DNA from: Styela clava | Taxonomy: Eukaryota; Chordata; Ascidiacea; Stolidobranchia; Styelidae | DNA: 64,000 nt | Assembly (NCBI RefSeq): GCF_964204865.1 | Contig: NC_135257.1 | Coordinates: forward strand, 13,290,151 to 13,354,150 | Direction: 5' to 3' | In this document: piece by piece, positions 49,735-60,728 of the stretch | How the letters are laid out: every line of letters starts with the position of its first letter | How positions within the stretch are numbered: the first letter of the stretch is position 1 | The notes under the pieces: generated by a model | What the model was told of the DNA's origin: nothing | Seen by the model: the letters and a program-made list of their open reading frames with translations, nothing else | Databases searched by the model: none | Position numbers and translations under genes: made by a program

Positions 49735-50166
49735 GGGTCTCATGTAGTTTCGTACCTAACATACTTCTAGTGGGCGTAGCATAACAATTTTTTCACATGT
49801 CAATCCTAACCCCCACCTGACTACCGGTACGCCATCCGAAAATTACGTCACAGTGACGTGATAGAGCCCTTCAAACTATACGAACTTCCATCCAAGACGC
49901 GCAGATGAGCACCCGAAATCGAAGAGCTATTTTTTTCGTTGCAGAGATCGATGACGTTAGTCAGTTCTTTATTGTCGTCGCCGATGCTATTTCGGGCGAT
50001 GGTATGTATATTTGGCAAGCTCTATGACATGATTGTGATGTCGTAGTGACGTAATTTTTGGATGGCGTAGTCAGATGGGGGTTAGGATTATTAACATATC
50101 AAGAAATTGTTATGCTACGCCCACTCACCACTAGAAGTACGTTAGGTACGAAACTACACGAGCCCC
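49735..50166. mobile_element. long-TIR MITE with exact 8-bp duplication
   Basis: The left GGGTCTCATGTAGTTTCGTA and right TACGAAACTACACGAGCCCC begin inverted repeats about 130 bases long, including GGGCGTAGCATAACAATT and GCCATCC.AAAATTACGTCAC segments. CAGATTTA flanks both sides (49727-49734 and 50167-50174). Only about 150 bases lie between the arms and there is no ORF. Confidence 0.85.
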
Positions 50167-50218
50167 CAGATTTAACTGTAATTTATTGGCTGCCCGGTTT
50201 CTTCATATGCCTTTATAG

Positions 50219-51507
50219 CAGCGTTTCCCAACTCTTTTTTGGTCGCGGCCTATTTTTTTACCGGCGAAAACCTTTGCGGACTTAATGTGCGTTTATTGCA
50301 AGCGTACTCTGTGTGAAAAGCAATAAAACCAAACACAACAGAACTTTAACGAATTTCAAAATCGGAAATTCGCCGCAATTACGCGTTCGTTAAAAGAGAC
50401 GAATTTTTTTAGTGTATAAAATGGCCTTTTCTGTCGCACAATATTCAATCCAATGACGACGACGAGAATTTAAAATGTCCTTTTATTTTAATTTAATTGT
50501 GTTCATGGTAACTCGCGGTTGTTTCGATGAAAGCATTACTGCTTTAAAATGGCAAGGCAATCTGGGACTATGATGAGGTGAGAATATATTGCCCGATTAT
50601 ATTTAGTTTGGATTAGAGGTAAGATCGGGCTAAAAAATTCCAGCCCGACCCGACTCCGGCCCGTGGGTATTAAACCCGACAGACCCGAGCCTGACTAATT
50701 AACTGGATTTGCAGGCCCGACCTGACCCGGGCCCGTGGGTATTAAAACCCGACCCGAGCCCGACTAATTAACTGGATTTGCAGGCCCGACCCGGGTCCGT
50801 GGGTATTAAAACCTGACCCGAGCCCGACAGGCATCCTGAGGAAAAATTCAAAAAATCTTGAGGGAAAATCCAAGGAATTCTGAGGGAAAATGCCCTGGTA
50901 CGTATACTACCGCAGCACCCGAAATTTTGCGATTCGTAGTGTCTAAAAAAGCATTTTTAATCGCGGACCATCATAAAACAAAACTTAATTAAGGTGTTCT
51001 TCGTTTTATTTTTAGTATTTCCGCTTTTCAATTTAAAAAATTTGGGTTGCCACCCTTGACACTTAGCATCAGAAAAAAAATATATTCCTCGTTGTTCGAA
51101 CTCGCGAAACACCATTTAGGTATCTATCGAATCGCGTGCAGACTCGTGTTTTCGTCGGAAATCTGTAAATGAATTGGGAAATACGATCGTTTGATTAAGC
51201 GCGCGCAAGTGACCCGTCGCATCACTTGTTACTAAATTTTCGAATAGTAAATTTATATTCTAATAGTTGAATTTTCGAATATATGAGCAGCCCTACTTAG
51301 TAACCAGTAATTAGTGACTCGATTAATGTTATGTGAATAAACTTGCTTATTATGTTTTATGTAAATTCTAACGTAAATCGTAACTTGGCTGATAGTTAGG
51401 TTTCGCAAAAAGGTTTGCGACCCGCAGTAAATTTCTGGCTCGTTGCGGACTCATTCAAACGCTCCGCGGACTCATTTGAGACCGCGGACTCGGGTTGGGA
51501 AACACTG
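50219..51507. mobile_element. non-autonomous hAT-type element (CAGCGTTTCCCAAC family)
   Basis: The ends CAGCGTTTCCCAACTC and GGGTTGGGAAACACTG are inverted repeats. The flanks CTTTATAG (50211-50218) and CTCTATAG (51508-51515) form an 8-bp duplication with one mismatch. The interior includes an inverted piece related to 22500-22640 and a GC-rich tandem repeat (50645-50830), so it looks composite. Confidence 0.8.
50645..50830. repeat. GC-rich tandem repeat, unit 64-69 bp
   Basis: About two and a half units each contain ACTAATTAACTGGATTTGCA, then GGCCCGACC and CCGTGGGTATTAAAA. The array lies inside the hAT-type element at 50219-51507 and is one of the few GC-rich patches in the window. Confidence 0.8.
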
Positions 51508-52856
51508 CTCTATAGAGATACCGAATTCACGATACATGAATCAATTTATGAGTCATAGTTGTGATAATGAAAAATAGGCAGTAGGCCTATTAAAGAATAG
51601 AAAATTCTACATGCATAAAAAAAACGAAATTTAATGATCACAATGATATTATGGTTATATAAACCGATAATCGTTGTTTGTGCTTATTTTTTATTTTATA
51701 TATACTGATATTGGGACAAAATAATAATACAAAAAAGGGAGATGATAAAATATCATTTTTATCCCATATATACCGGTATGCACTAGGGCAGGGGTGGGCA
51801 ACCACTGGCACGCGAGCCCATTAGAATCCTCGAAAACGAGATCATTTCCTTCAGAAAAAAAGTTTGGAGACTCTGAATTATCTGATGAAACTAGTTGTTA
51901 ATTTATTCATTATCGTATGTTAACAATTCGTTATTTATTTAAACTTTTTTTTTCTCTTTCATGACATATGGCTACAAAAAATGTATTATGTGTAACAAAT
52001 GAGTAAGCTCTCGAGAAGAGCCCAGCATTAATTTGGCTGCATTCTTACGTAATATAGTTCGTCTGTGCCACCCTTTTCCTCATTTCCGCTTAATTTATGA
52101 AGTTGTACAGCTCATGTTGGTGAGAGTTACCTGTTAACTTACTGTTATAAATTGATCTCAAAAGAAATATAAATGATTAGGGAAGGGAATACAAGAGAGA
52201 AGTGCAGAAAACAAACTATTGCGTGATTTGGCCATTCCCAAAATATTTTCGTGTCCTAAAAACTCTGCAACTGCATTACTCTCCATGTTTTTTTTATCTA
52301 CATATATGCTTGTGAATCTCGGTTCTTAGTTATTATGAACTTTATTGAGTCTCGTAACAGGAGTAGCTTGAAAGATGAAACGAGTAGTTCGTGTATTTCT
52401 TTGAATTCAGGTGGGGCTTAGGAAGGACAAGCAAAAATGGTTGTGCCACGCCAACTAGAAGTACTTACGTTGTATTGTGAACATGGCCTATAGCAGGTGC
52501 CCAAGTCAGCACTGCAACTGCATGAATCGAATGATAATTGAAAAAACATTATAACAGAAATTCGATATATGCACAAAACCTTATCTGTGACAATTCATGA
52601 TGACATTGGTTCTTATTAGTTCATCAGTAGTGGGCCACTTGATATTTTGTAATTGTTATATTTGCTTTATTTTATTACATATGCTGTATCCTATATCAAC
52701 TTTCACCTCACTCGGTGACATGGATATTATTACTGAAACAATAAAATTTTTCATGGAACTGGATAACAATATGGGCAAATATATATTTCAACATAATGGG
52801 AACGAAATTTTGTTATATGGACATAAGCAACCAGTGTAATAGGATATTTAGAAGAA

Positions 52857-55800
52857 ATGGCACCAAAATCTGACAGCTCCAAGCTCAAATTCAGTGATGG
52901 TAATAAATTATTACTAAATCTTAACATATTTCTTGCGATGAATGATAAATAAATTATGTTAGTTTAACTCAAACTCTAATTTTTGAGTTCTTCTATGCTA
53001 ATTATTATGCGGTTCGAAAATGGTCATACCCAATGGAATGTTCAAAATTATTTGGAAGTTCACCAAGAGTTTAGAAATTTTGCGGGTCTCTTATGTTAAA
53101 CTGAACTTGATAGAAATTTGCTTTAAGAGTTGCCTTAGATTCCAATTAACATGATACTTCAATCGGACAGAATTCATTTTTATAAGGAAATATTTGGTCT
53201 AGGTCGGAGAAAATTTCATAAACATGAAAAAAAACCTTAGTTATAATTTTCATAAACAAATAGATACATTTGGTATTCTCAATACTGCAGTCTGCAATAG
53301 TTAATTTTTACTCTTTCCGCTTTATACAATTCATTGACATGATATATATATATATATATATATCATTGCTTAAAAATTGTCTCACTTTTAAAGGTGAATA
53401 TGTCCAATAAGCTGATTATTAATAAATAATTTATCTTAGTTTGATGTCATTTTCCAACAGGTGAACGAGTTCTCTGCTTTCATGGGCCACTTCTTTATGA
53501 AGCTAAATGTGTAAAAGCTGAAGTGAGAGACCATAAATGTGCTTATCTTATTCACTACAATGGTTGGAACAAATCGTGGGATGAATGGGTACAAGAGAAT
53601 CGGGTTTTGAAATATAATGACTCTAATTTACAGAAACAAAAGGATCTTCTGAAACAACATGGGTAAGTCTGATGTGTTTATCATTATCACTGTTCATTAT
53701 CTCTTCCATCCTCAAATTGGATATTACTGGTGTTATTCATTATTTTATCAATAGTAAAATGCCATTCTAGTTGTAGCCAACTAAGCAACCAATCACCCAC
53801 TTATTCTGCTTCATTAAATGTGGAGTGGAGTCTAAACTGCCTGATTTTTTCTTTTAATATGTGTTAAAACAGGTCGAAAAAAACTCAATATTCATCATAT
53901 TACATTGTCACCATCCAATATGATTCCCATTGCTATCGTATATTCTATGAATTTATCACCAGTAGCATCCAATCCATTCAAATCCATTTTTTTTTTCATT
54001 TGTTTGTAGAAAAGACAAATTGCGAAGAGGCAAGCACCCTAAACCAAAAACAGAAAAGGAAAGTATTGAAAAGAAAAAAGGTAAATTTCACATTTCGTTG
54101 AAATAAGCAGTTAGTATTTTTAATTATAGTAATTAATAACTATCAAGCTTGTCCAGGGACCTAAAGTTAAACTGAAAACTTGGAAAATGTGTAAAGATTG
54201 CTCTCATGAACATTTCTCAATGGACTATTCTTTGGGTCACATCTCACATGAATCAAAATGTATGATTCTCAATTGTAATATTCGTAGATTATGTAATTGG
54301 GCCATAACAATAAAATTTTATTTCTACAGTTACTACAGAGCCAAATACTTCAGCTGAACCTAAAAAGAAGAAAAACAAAGTCGATCCCACTGTTGAAACG
54401 GTGGGTTTTCAACTTGAATGTTTAAAGATACTAGGATTAGACAATGGGGGAAGATGTGGAATTTGCTCGTTAATTGCTATAGATACCTTTAATAACAAGT
54501 TGAAAAAGAAATTACACTAATGGTATATCTGATGGATATTTCTACTAATTCTGGGTAAAAGTAACTCGAGAAATAATTTTTCTGATTCTTGGCAATTTAT
54601 ATATTATCATGTTACATAAACCCTTATGGCTACATTATTTGACTTTTCTGCTCTGGGTAATTTTGCACAATAATATTTATTCTTACTTAACAGGAGGACT
54701 CGTTCTTTGCTAAAGTTGAAGTGAAGATTGAAATGCCTGATGAATTAAAGCCAATGCTTGTGGATGACTGGGATTTGATAACAAGACAAAAGCAGGTAGA
54801 TCAATCAGAATCTTCAATATTTATTATCAATTTATATCGCAATCAATTATTCAAATTTATTTTATGTCTACTATTTCATATTAGTTAGCTATATATGGAA
54901 TTAATCATTACATCCTGTGTAAGAACCAATTTTTTGAGGCTCAATCCATTTATTTATATTGTCATCATTCATATATAACCCTGTTTGAGCTATGTTTTAT
55001 TAACACAGTATATAACTCCTGTTGGCTAATTCGATATCCAATTTGGCAATCCTCATCAAATTATTAATATGGTGTGGCAAAAAAATTCAATCATTATTGG
55101 TATTTTTTACTGATTAATTGATTTTATATCTTGCTTTTTTCTCTTCCGATCGTGTCTCAGTGATCGTGTGTGCGTGCGTGCCTTAATTAGTTTTAATTCT
55201 TTTGGGTGAGCGAACAAGTATTACTTCTTTAAACCTTTTATCAATACCTTTCCATCTAAAATCTGTACGCTTAAAATTTTACTCGAGTTTTTGTTTTCTC
55301 TCACGATTCAATAATCAGTTTTATTTATTTATTATGCAAATTTCATTTTTTTTTCTATTGTAAATCATAATTTAAAAATATCTCGTGTGTTTTTCTATCA
55401 CCTTTTTACCAGTAAAAGTAATGCTTTATTTGATTATTTTGTTTCGATGTATTTCAGTTGTATCATCTTCCAGCTCGTAAAACTGTTGATGATATATTGA
55501 AGGATTATGTAGCATATTTTGAGAATGAAGAATCAAAAAGGTAATTGAACTATGAAGTGCACTAGACAAACTTAGGATATCATGATATATTTTTAAATGA
55601 TTAGTTTTTATAAATTATCTATTTCGACATACAGGGATTGCCTTGAAATGATTCCTCATGCTTCGATGTTGTTAAAGTTTCTGATTTATTCTAAATTAGT
55701 TGGTTATAAAGCAAACTAAATTTAATAAAACTTAGGTAATTTGTTAAAAGATTTTGCAATTTCGTTTGTTTGTAAAATAATAATATCATTAATTTCAATT

Positions 55801-57326
55801 AAAAAATAATTATTAAACTTAACTTAGACTTCACACCAAAATATTCACACATTTATAGATAAGACCTGACATTTCTGTTGTCCTCATTTATTGCTGTGAT
55901 TCTTTTATTGTTATGTAGCCAGCAATGTGAAATTTGTTTTCTTTGCACAGTTATTTACAGTATATTTTATTTAGAGCAAGTACAATACTAGAGATGGTGG
56001 AAGGTATCAAAGAGTATTTTAATGTAATGTTGGGCTCTCAGCTTCTGTATAAATTTGAAAGACCTCAGTATGGTGAGATCATGGAGAAAAACCCAGAAAA
56101 AAATATGTCACAGTTATATGGTCCTCCGCATTTTCTCAGATTTTTTGGTAAGTAATCAAAATAGAGTGATATTTTAGCCCACAACAGATCTACTCTATTC
56201 ATAGAATGCCTGGTTGCGAGACTGGTAGTGTTAATAAAATCACAAAAATTCAAAGTGAAAAATATTTTTAAGATATTAATGGTAGTACTGGAAATAAAAC
56301 CGGACTGCTAGAAAATATTTCTATTCAAAGATGCTGTAAACGGATGTGGGGCGATGGTTTGACTTGACTTTGTTGGCATTGCCATTTACATAGCCAATCC
56401 TATGCCCACCATCTCTTGTAGGGTGTAATAAATTGGGTAGGCAATGAGATTGGATACTGCACAGAACCTTGTTCAGAGCTAAAGACTTTAACAAGCGTCG
56501 TATAAAAAACAGTAAGGCAGTCAATACTGATTCCTAGTAGTTCGGTATGAAAATCTTCCCTCGTAATATCGAAATTAAATTTATAGCAGACTTTTTTTAT
56601 CTGATTTAATAATGGCAACTTTTTTTTCTAATCGTCGTATCTTTGAATAGTGGTTTGTTCATAATATAAAACTACTTTGATAATGGGAGCTTCTACATTG
56701 AATATAACTAAAAATATCCACCTCTATTAGGGATATTCTTAATTTAATGTAATATTTTTCAGTTCGAATGGGTTCAATGCTGACATACACAAGTTTAAAT
56801 GAGAAGAATATGAGAGTGTTAATAAAGCATATTCAAAAACTTTTAAGGTTGGTATATAATAAGAAAAACTGATTTAAAACTATGATTTGAAAACACTAAA
56901 TGATACTACCGGTAAATAATATCAAACAAAGCCTAGCCATATATGAATGTTATTTTGAAAGTGTTATTAAATTGGATACAGGCGATTTTTGTGATTCAAT
57001 ACTTGAGTGAACTATCTTTAATTTCATTCTTCAGTTTTTATTTTGATGCAAACTATAATGGTAAATATCTAACTGCAACTGTTTCTATTTTAAATTAACC
57101 TATTCTATGCGAGCCCTACCAAATTTGTCATGCCCAAATGTTATGTATGCTACTAGTATATTTTTATAGATAGCTTCTAATAAATCTGATGATACTTTCA
57201 TCTGTACTGTTGAACTGTGATTTATGTTTTATTCCCAGCTATATTAAGGACAACGCTTCCTCTTTGTTTGACACCAATGAGTATGAAGTTGCTCCTGCTG
57301 AATATCATAGGAAGGCAATGACATGA
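52857..57326 (+). CDS. MORF4L1: MORF4L1/MRG15 chromodomain protein
   Basis: MRG15 is a shared subunit of the NuA4/TIP60 acetyltransferase and SIN3 deacetylase complexes and reads H3K36 methylation. Nine exons in phase: 52857-52899, 53461-53662, 54010-54080, 54330-54400, 54694-54795, 55458-55540, 55975-56147, 56763-56847, 57239-57326 (TGA), 305 residues. The N-terminal chromodomain has the aromatic cage residues H22, Y27, Y47, W50 and W54 ([28 protein letters not shown]). A Lys-rich linker (80-130) has NLS-like KKKKNK. The MRG domain (about 135-300) shows [52 protein letters not shown] and a final [14 protein letters not shown]. Only one such gene is seen here; the tail is close to the mammalian end. 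Confidence 0.96.
53341..53363. repeat. (AT)n microsatellite
   Basis: An alternating AT run of about 22 bases lies in the first MORF4L1 intron. Shorter runs occur near 20660 and 49185. Confidence 0.9.
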
Positions 57327-58382
57327 TTCAAAATTAGTGGAATAATGGATTGATCGATCACAAAAGTGTTGGTGATTATTGCGCAAAATGATTACGACCA
57401 TTTCTTGAAGAAGTGCGCCAATGATGTTGATAGTGTTTTTATTTCTGGGCTTCTGCCAGAGTTGATGCAAATGCCAGTTGTGGATTGGCCATTTTGAGAA
57501 CAGATATCACAAACATTGTATCAATATCACTATACAAATACAAAATGAATCGAATAAGTGATACTGAACAGTTCGAGAGCCTTTCAATTTCATGTTTGAA
57601 AACTGATGTCATCAGTAGTGTCAATATCCTTATGTGAAAATCAATCATATCACAGTATACTAATATCAATATGGGAAATTTTGGCCACCAGTATTACTTG
57701 AAAAGACACTATGGTACATGTCTGACATGGTCTTCCAGCAAAAACACGTTAGGAATATGTATCTTTAATTTCGTAAATTTTTGTATGTTTTGCACTATCT
57801 TTGTATGATTTATTAGGCTTACCTGATCTGATGTTGGTGAAGGTAAAAAAATCTTCTGGAAATGTCTGGTTATGATCAAGTTGTTCAGCGAAGCATGCGA
57901 GCTTGGCGCTTTACATGCTATGTGTGTGCTTACATAACCATTGTGAAGTTAAAACTTCCTTTGAAATGATTCTTTTTTTCGATCGGCCCAGCCACCAATA
58001 TTTCTAAAACTTACATTTTCGAGCTGTTAATGGGAGGTATCTAACAGCATTTTTCATGTTAGAATTTTTTTATTTGTAATACATAATATTGTGCTACGTC
58101 TTGATCATCGTTTAATCAGTTTATATTTAGTATAGGAGGTAGACTTCTATAGATGTAGTTGACAGAGGTGCAAGTAGTCGGCATGTAAGGTTGTTGCGTG
58201 GAAATTATAAGAGATCTCCAAAGACATCCCCATGCCATTATGAAACTTTGGAGAAGCATCGAGCATGGCTCAAGCGATTTTCTCGTATCTTTGTCATGGG
58301 ACAATACTAGCATCAAAGCCAATAAGCTGCTGTATAGAGGCAGGCCCATACGCTCCAACAGATGCACTGGTAAGCTCTAAGT

Positions 58383-59077
58383 CAGGTCTCCAACACGCAG
58401 CCGGCCCGCGTCTTGGATTAGATATTTCCATAAAAAACTAAAATAGTACGATGTTAACTATGAGTAGGTTTTATCGTGTTATTTAACATCACGTTGTGTA
58501 AATGGACGGAAGCCCATTCACTTAGCTAACAAAGAAAGTTCCTGAACTCGTAATAGATCTATAATAAGGAAAATCGGAATAAAACAATGGCATAACCCTG
58601 GCCTGGTACACATACTAGGAGAGTGCAAATTTTTCACTCTATTGTAATAATTAAATTGTAAATTCAATAATTTCATTACACATTTTTAGTATGACGAAAT
58701 AACAGAGTTTCGGTCTGATCATTGTGTCTCAAGAAAGGTTCGCAAAGTTAATATGTGATGTTTGGAAGTACTTATATTTGCAAGCAGTTTTTTTTTAACA
58801 ATGAAAATTACCAAATCAGCCCTCCTCAAACGACAAACATTAGCATGCCGTCTCCAGAATAGCAAATTACCGTAACGCAAAAGGAGTTTATCACCACTAC
58901 AAAACCGTGCCAAGTATCCAGCACAGGTAAATGAATATGTCTAGTATTGGTAGGAGGTTCAGATTCAGATTTTTTTTTGTTATTTTTGTGTATCAATTTT
59001 GTACCTGGTTTGTGGCCCGCGTCGTTAATTGAGTTCAAAAAGTGGCCCATGACATATTTTTGAGTTGGAGACCCCTG
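58383..59077. mobile_element. non-autonomous hAT-type element (CAGGTCTCCAAC family)
   Basis: The left end CAGGTCTCCAACACGCAGCC and right end GAGTTGGAGACCCCTG are inverted repeats with hAT-like GGCCCGCG blocks just inside both ends. The flanks CTCTAAGT (58375-58382) and CTCTAAGC (59078-59085) form an 8-bp duplication with one mismatch. A fragment of the 'GGTACACATACTAC' family is nested inside. Confidence 0.8.
58470..58625 (+). repeat. 'GGTACACATACTAC' family fragment, copy 4, nested
   Basis: It shares CATCACGTTGTGTAAATGGA, CTAGCTAACA-type spacing, AATCGGAATAAAACAATGGC and CCTGGTACACATACTA with copies at 13167 and 24070. The 5' end is missing. It sits within the hAT-type element at 58383-59077, so it inserted later or travelled with it. 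Confidence 0.65.
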
Positions 59078-60728
59078 CTCTAAGCAAATGGAACTACACT
59101 TTTCCAAAGGCAGAATGTACATACAATAGCAGATAAAAAGCCAACCCCAGTCACTGGAACCACTTGTATCAGCTTACTGCCAATGCCACATAAACTAGAA
59201 TAAAGCAAAATATATGAATAAAATTCATTATTATTAAAATTCACTACAAAGTAGCATTTGAAGCGGAATGAGAGCTACAGAAAAAGAACTGTAGAAAGAT
59301 AAAATACAATTCTATGGTAAATACACAACATGCAACTAAAACCATGATTGAAGTGCACATGCTATTAGTCAGTGGAGTTGACAATTCAAAGATACCCTTT
59401 ATAAAAAGTAAAGGTATTCAGTAGTCGATAATAAAACATAAGATGTCGTTACACTCAATGAGTTGTTCAACATCACGAAAGATGAGGTATCTTCTCTTAA
59501 GGGCAAGGTATAGTTCTTTGTTGGATGATCAGAAATTTAGTTGAAAGAATATAATATTGTTTATCTACAAAAAAAAAATGTGAGTGCATGAGTCACCCAC
59601 ACAATTTAACTATAAAACTACGATTCAAATTGAATCTTGATATTTAAAAGGTAAAATGAGTTAACACTTCTATGCTGATCAAAGTATAGACTATATATGT
59701 TCACACACTACTTAAAAAAGTCCATTACAATTTAAAATTAGTAACTGAAAATATTCAACTAATTTCACAATTATATTGTAATATTCCCATTTGCCGCTCA
59801 GAAATATAAAATTTGCTTCAAGGTTAGTTCCAAAAACATATCTATATTGACCAAAATATTACAGTTGAAGCAAATAATTGCTCATATGAAATAGGTTTCA
59901 GTGTCTTCTAACTAGAAAAGGGGGATGTGGTACCACAAATAGCCGACTTCAAACCAATGAAGTAGAGCGTAAAAATGGTGCATATTCATCAACAGATTTT
60001 TGAATTACAAACTCCAAGCAATAGACATTTGGCACCTATAACAGTTACTGAATACTGAAAAGCCATACAAGAGCCAGAACATGTAGATTAAATTATGCAT
60101 ATTATAATAAATATAGAATCCATTTTACGCCTAAAAGACACAATATACCATTTATCTTTTTTTTTCATCTGCAAAATTATAAATCAAAGAACAATTTTAT
60201 ATTTTTTTATCTCTTCCATAGAGCAAAATAATCATACCCTTATTTTTCAATTAAAATTACTTCATTGGATACATTTTTCCATAGATATAACATTTTAGGC
60301 CCGAACTAAATATCGTGGTTTATATATGAAGATGAGGTACGATACACACAGCATATTATATATGCATGTTTCCTTCAAGCCAGTTCAATCAAAAATTCTC
60401 ATCTGAAGATAATAAGGAAGCAACAAACAGCCATTGAGATATGAGAGTATATGACATTGGTTTTACAGTTATCAATATTAAAATCAAAATTTAGTATAAA
60501 ATAATCGCTTATTGTTTGAATTGAACTGGACATTTACTTTCAATACAATAACAGACAAGATTTTTCATACAGTATTGGTTTAAAAAATATTTTGAAACAA
60601 TTTTTTGGCTGAGTTATAAAACCATTTCCAAAGTTTGACTTTCAAAATGATTTTTTCAGTATTCAGTAACTTCATATAAAATTTAGAAAAAGAAATAAAG
60701 AACAGTGATTATATCAAGATTCTTTAAA

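Larger units (their letters stand above)
48885..52856. other. divergent region between RPL36 and MORF4L1, mostly transposon
   Basis: It contains the RPL36 promoter side, a long-TIR element (49735-50166), a hAT-type element with internal tandem repeats (50219-51507), and a lone hAT-like end (CAGGGGTGGGCAACCACTGG) at about 51790. The latter half (51.9-52.8 kb) shows no clear element. The open frame at 52597-52839 stops just before the MORF4L1 ATG and is not in frame with it. Confidence 0.6.
57327..60728. other. convergent region between MORF4L1 and the BAX-like gene
   Basis: It holds the two 3' flanks and a hAT-type element (58383-59077). The frame at 58198-58380 (+) and its complement at 58116-58367 (-) are both open and slightly protein-like, but neither has a recognised domain or a supporting splice context. 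From 59.1 to 60.7 kb I see only AT-rich sequence, probably partly the BAX-like 3'UTR. Confidence 0.55.

Noticed and set aside
52597-52839. upstream ORF or first exon of MORF4L1
   Set aside because: It stops before 52857 in another frame, and the MORF4L1 exon at 52857 has its own good ATG.
58116-58380. overlapping plus and minus ORFs that look mildly protein-like
   Set aside because: Both strands are open over the same bases, no domain recognised, and a transposon starts at 58383.
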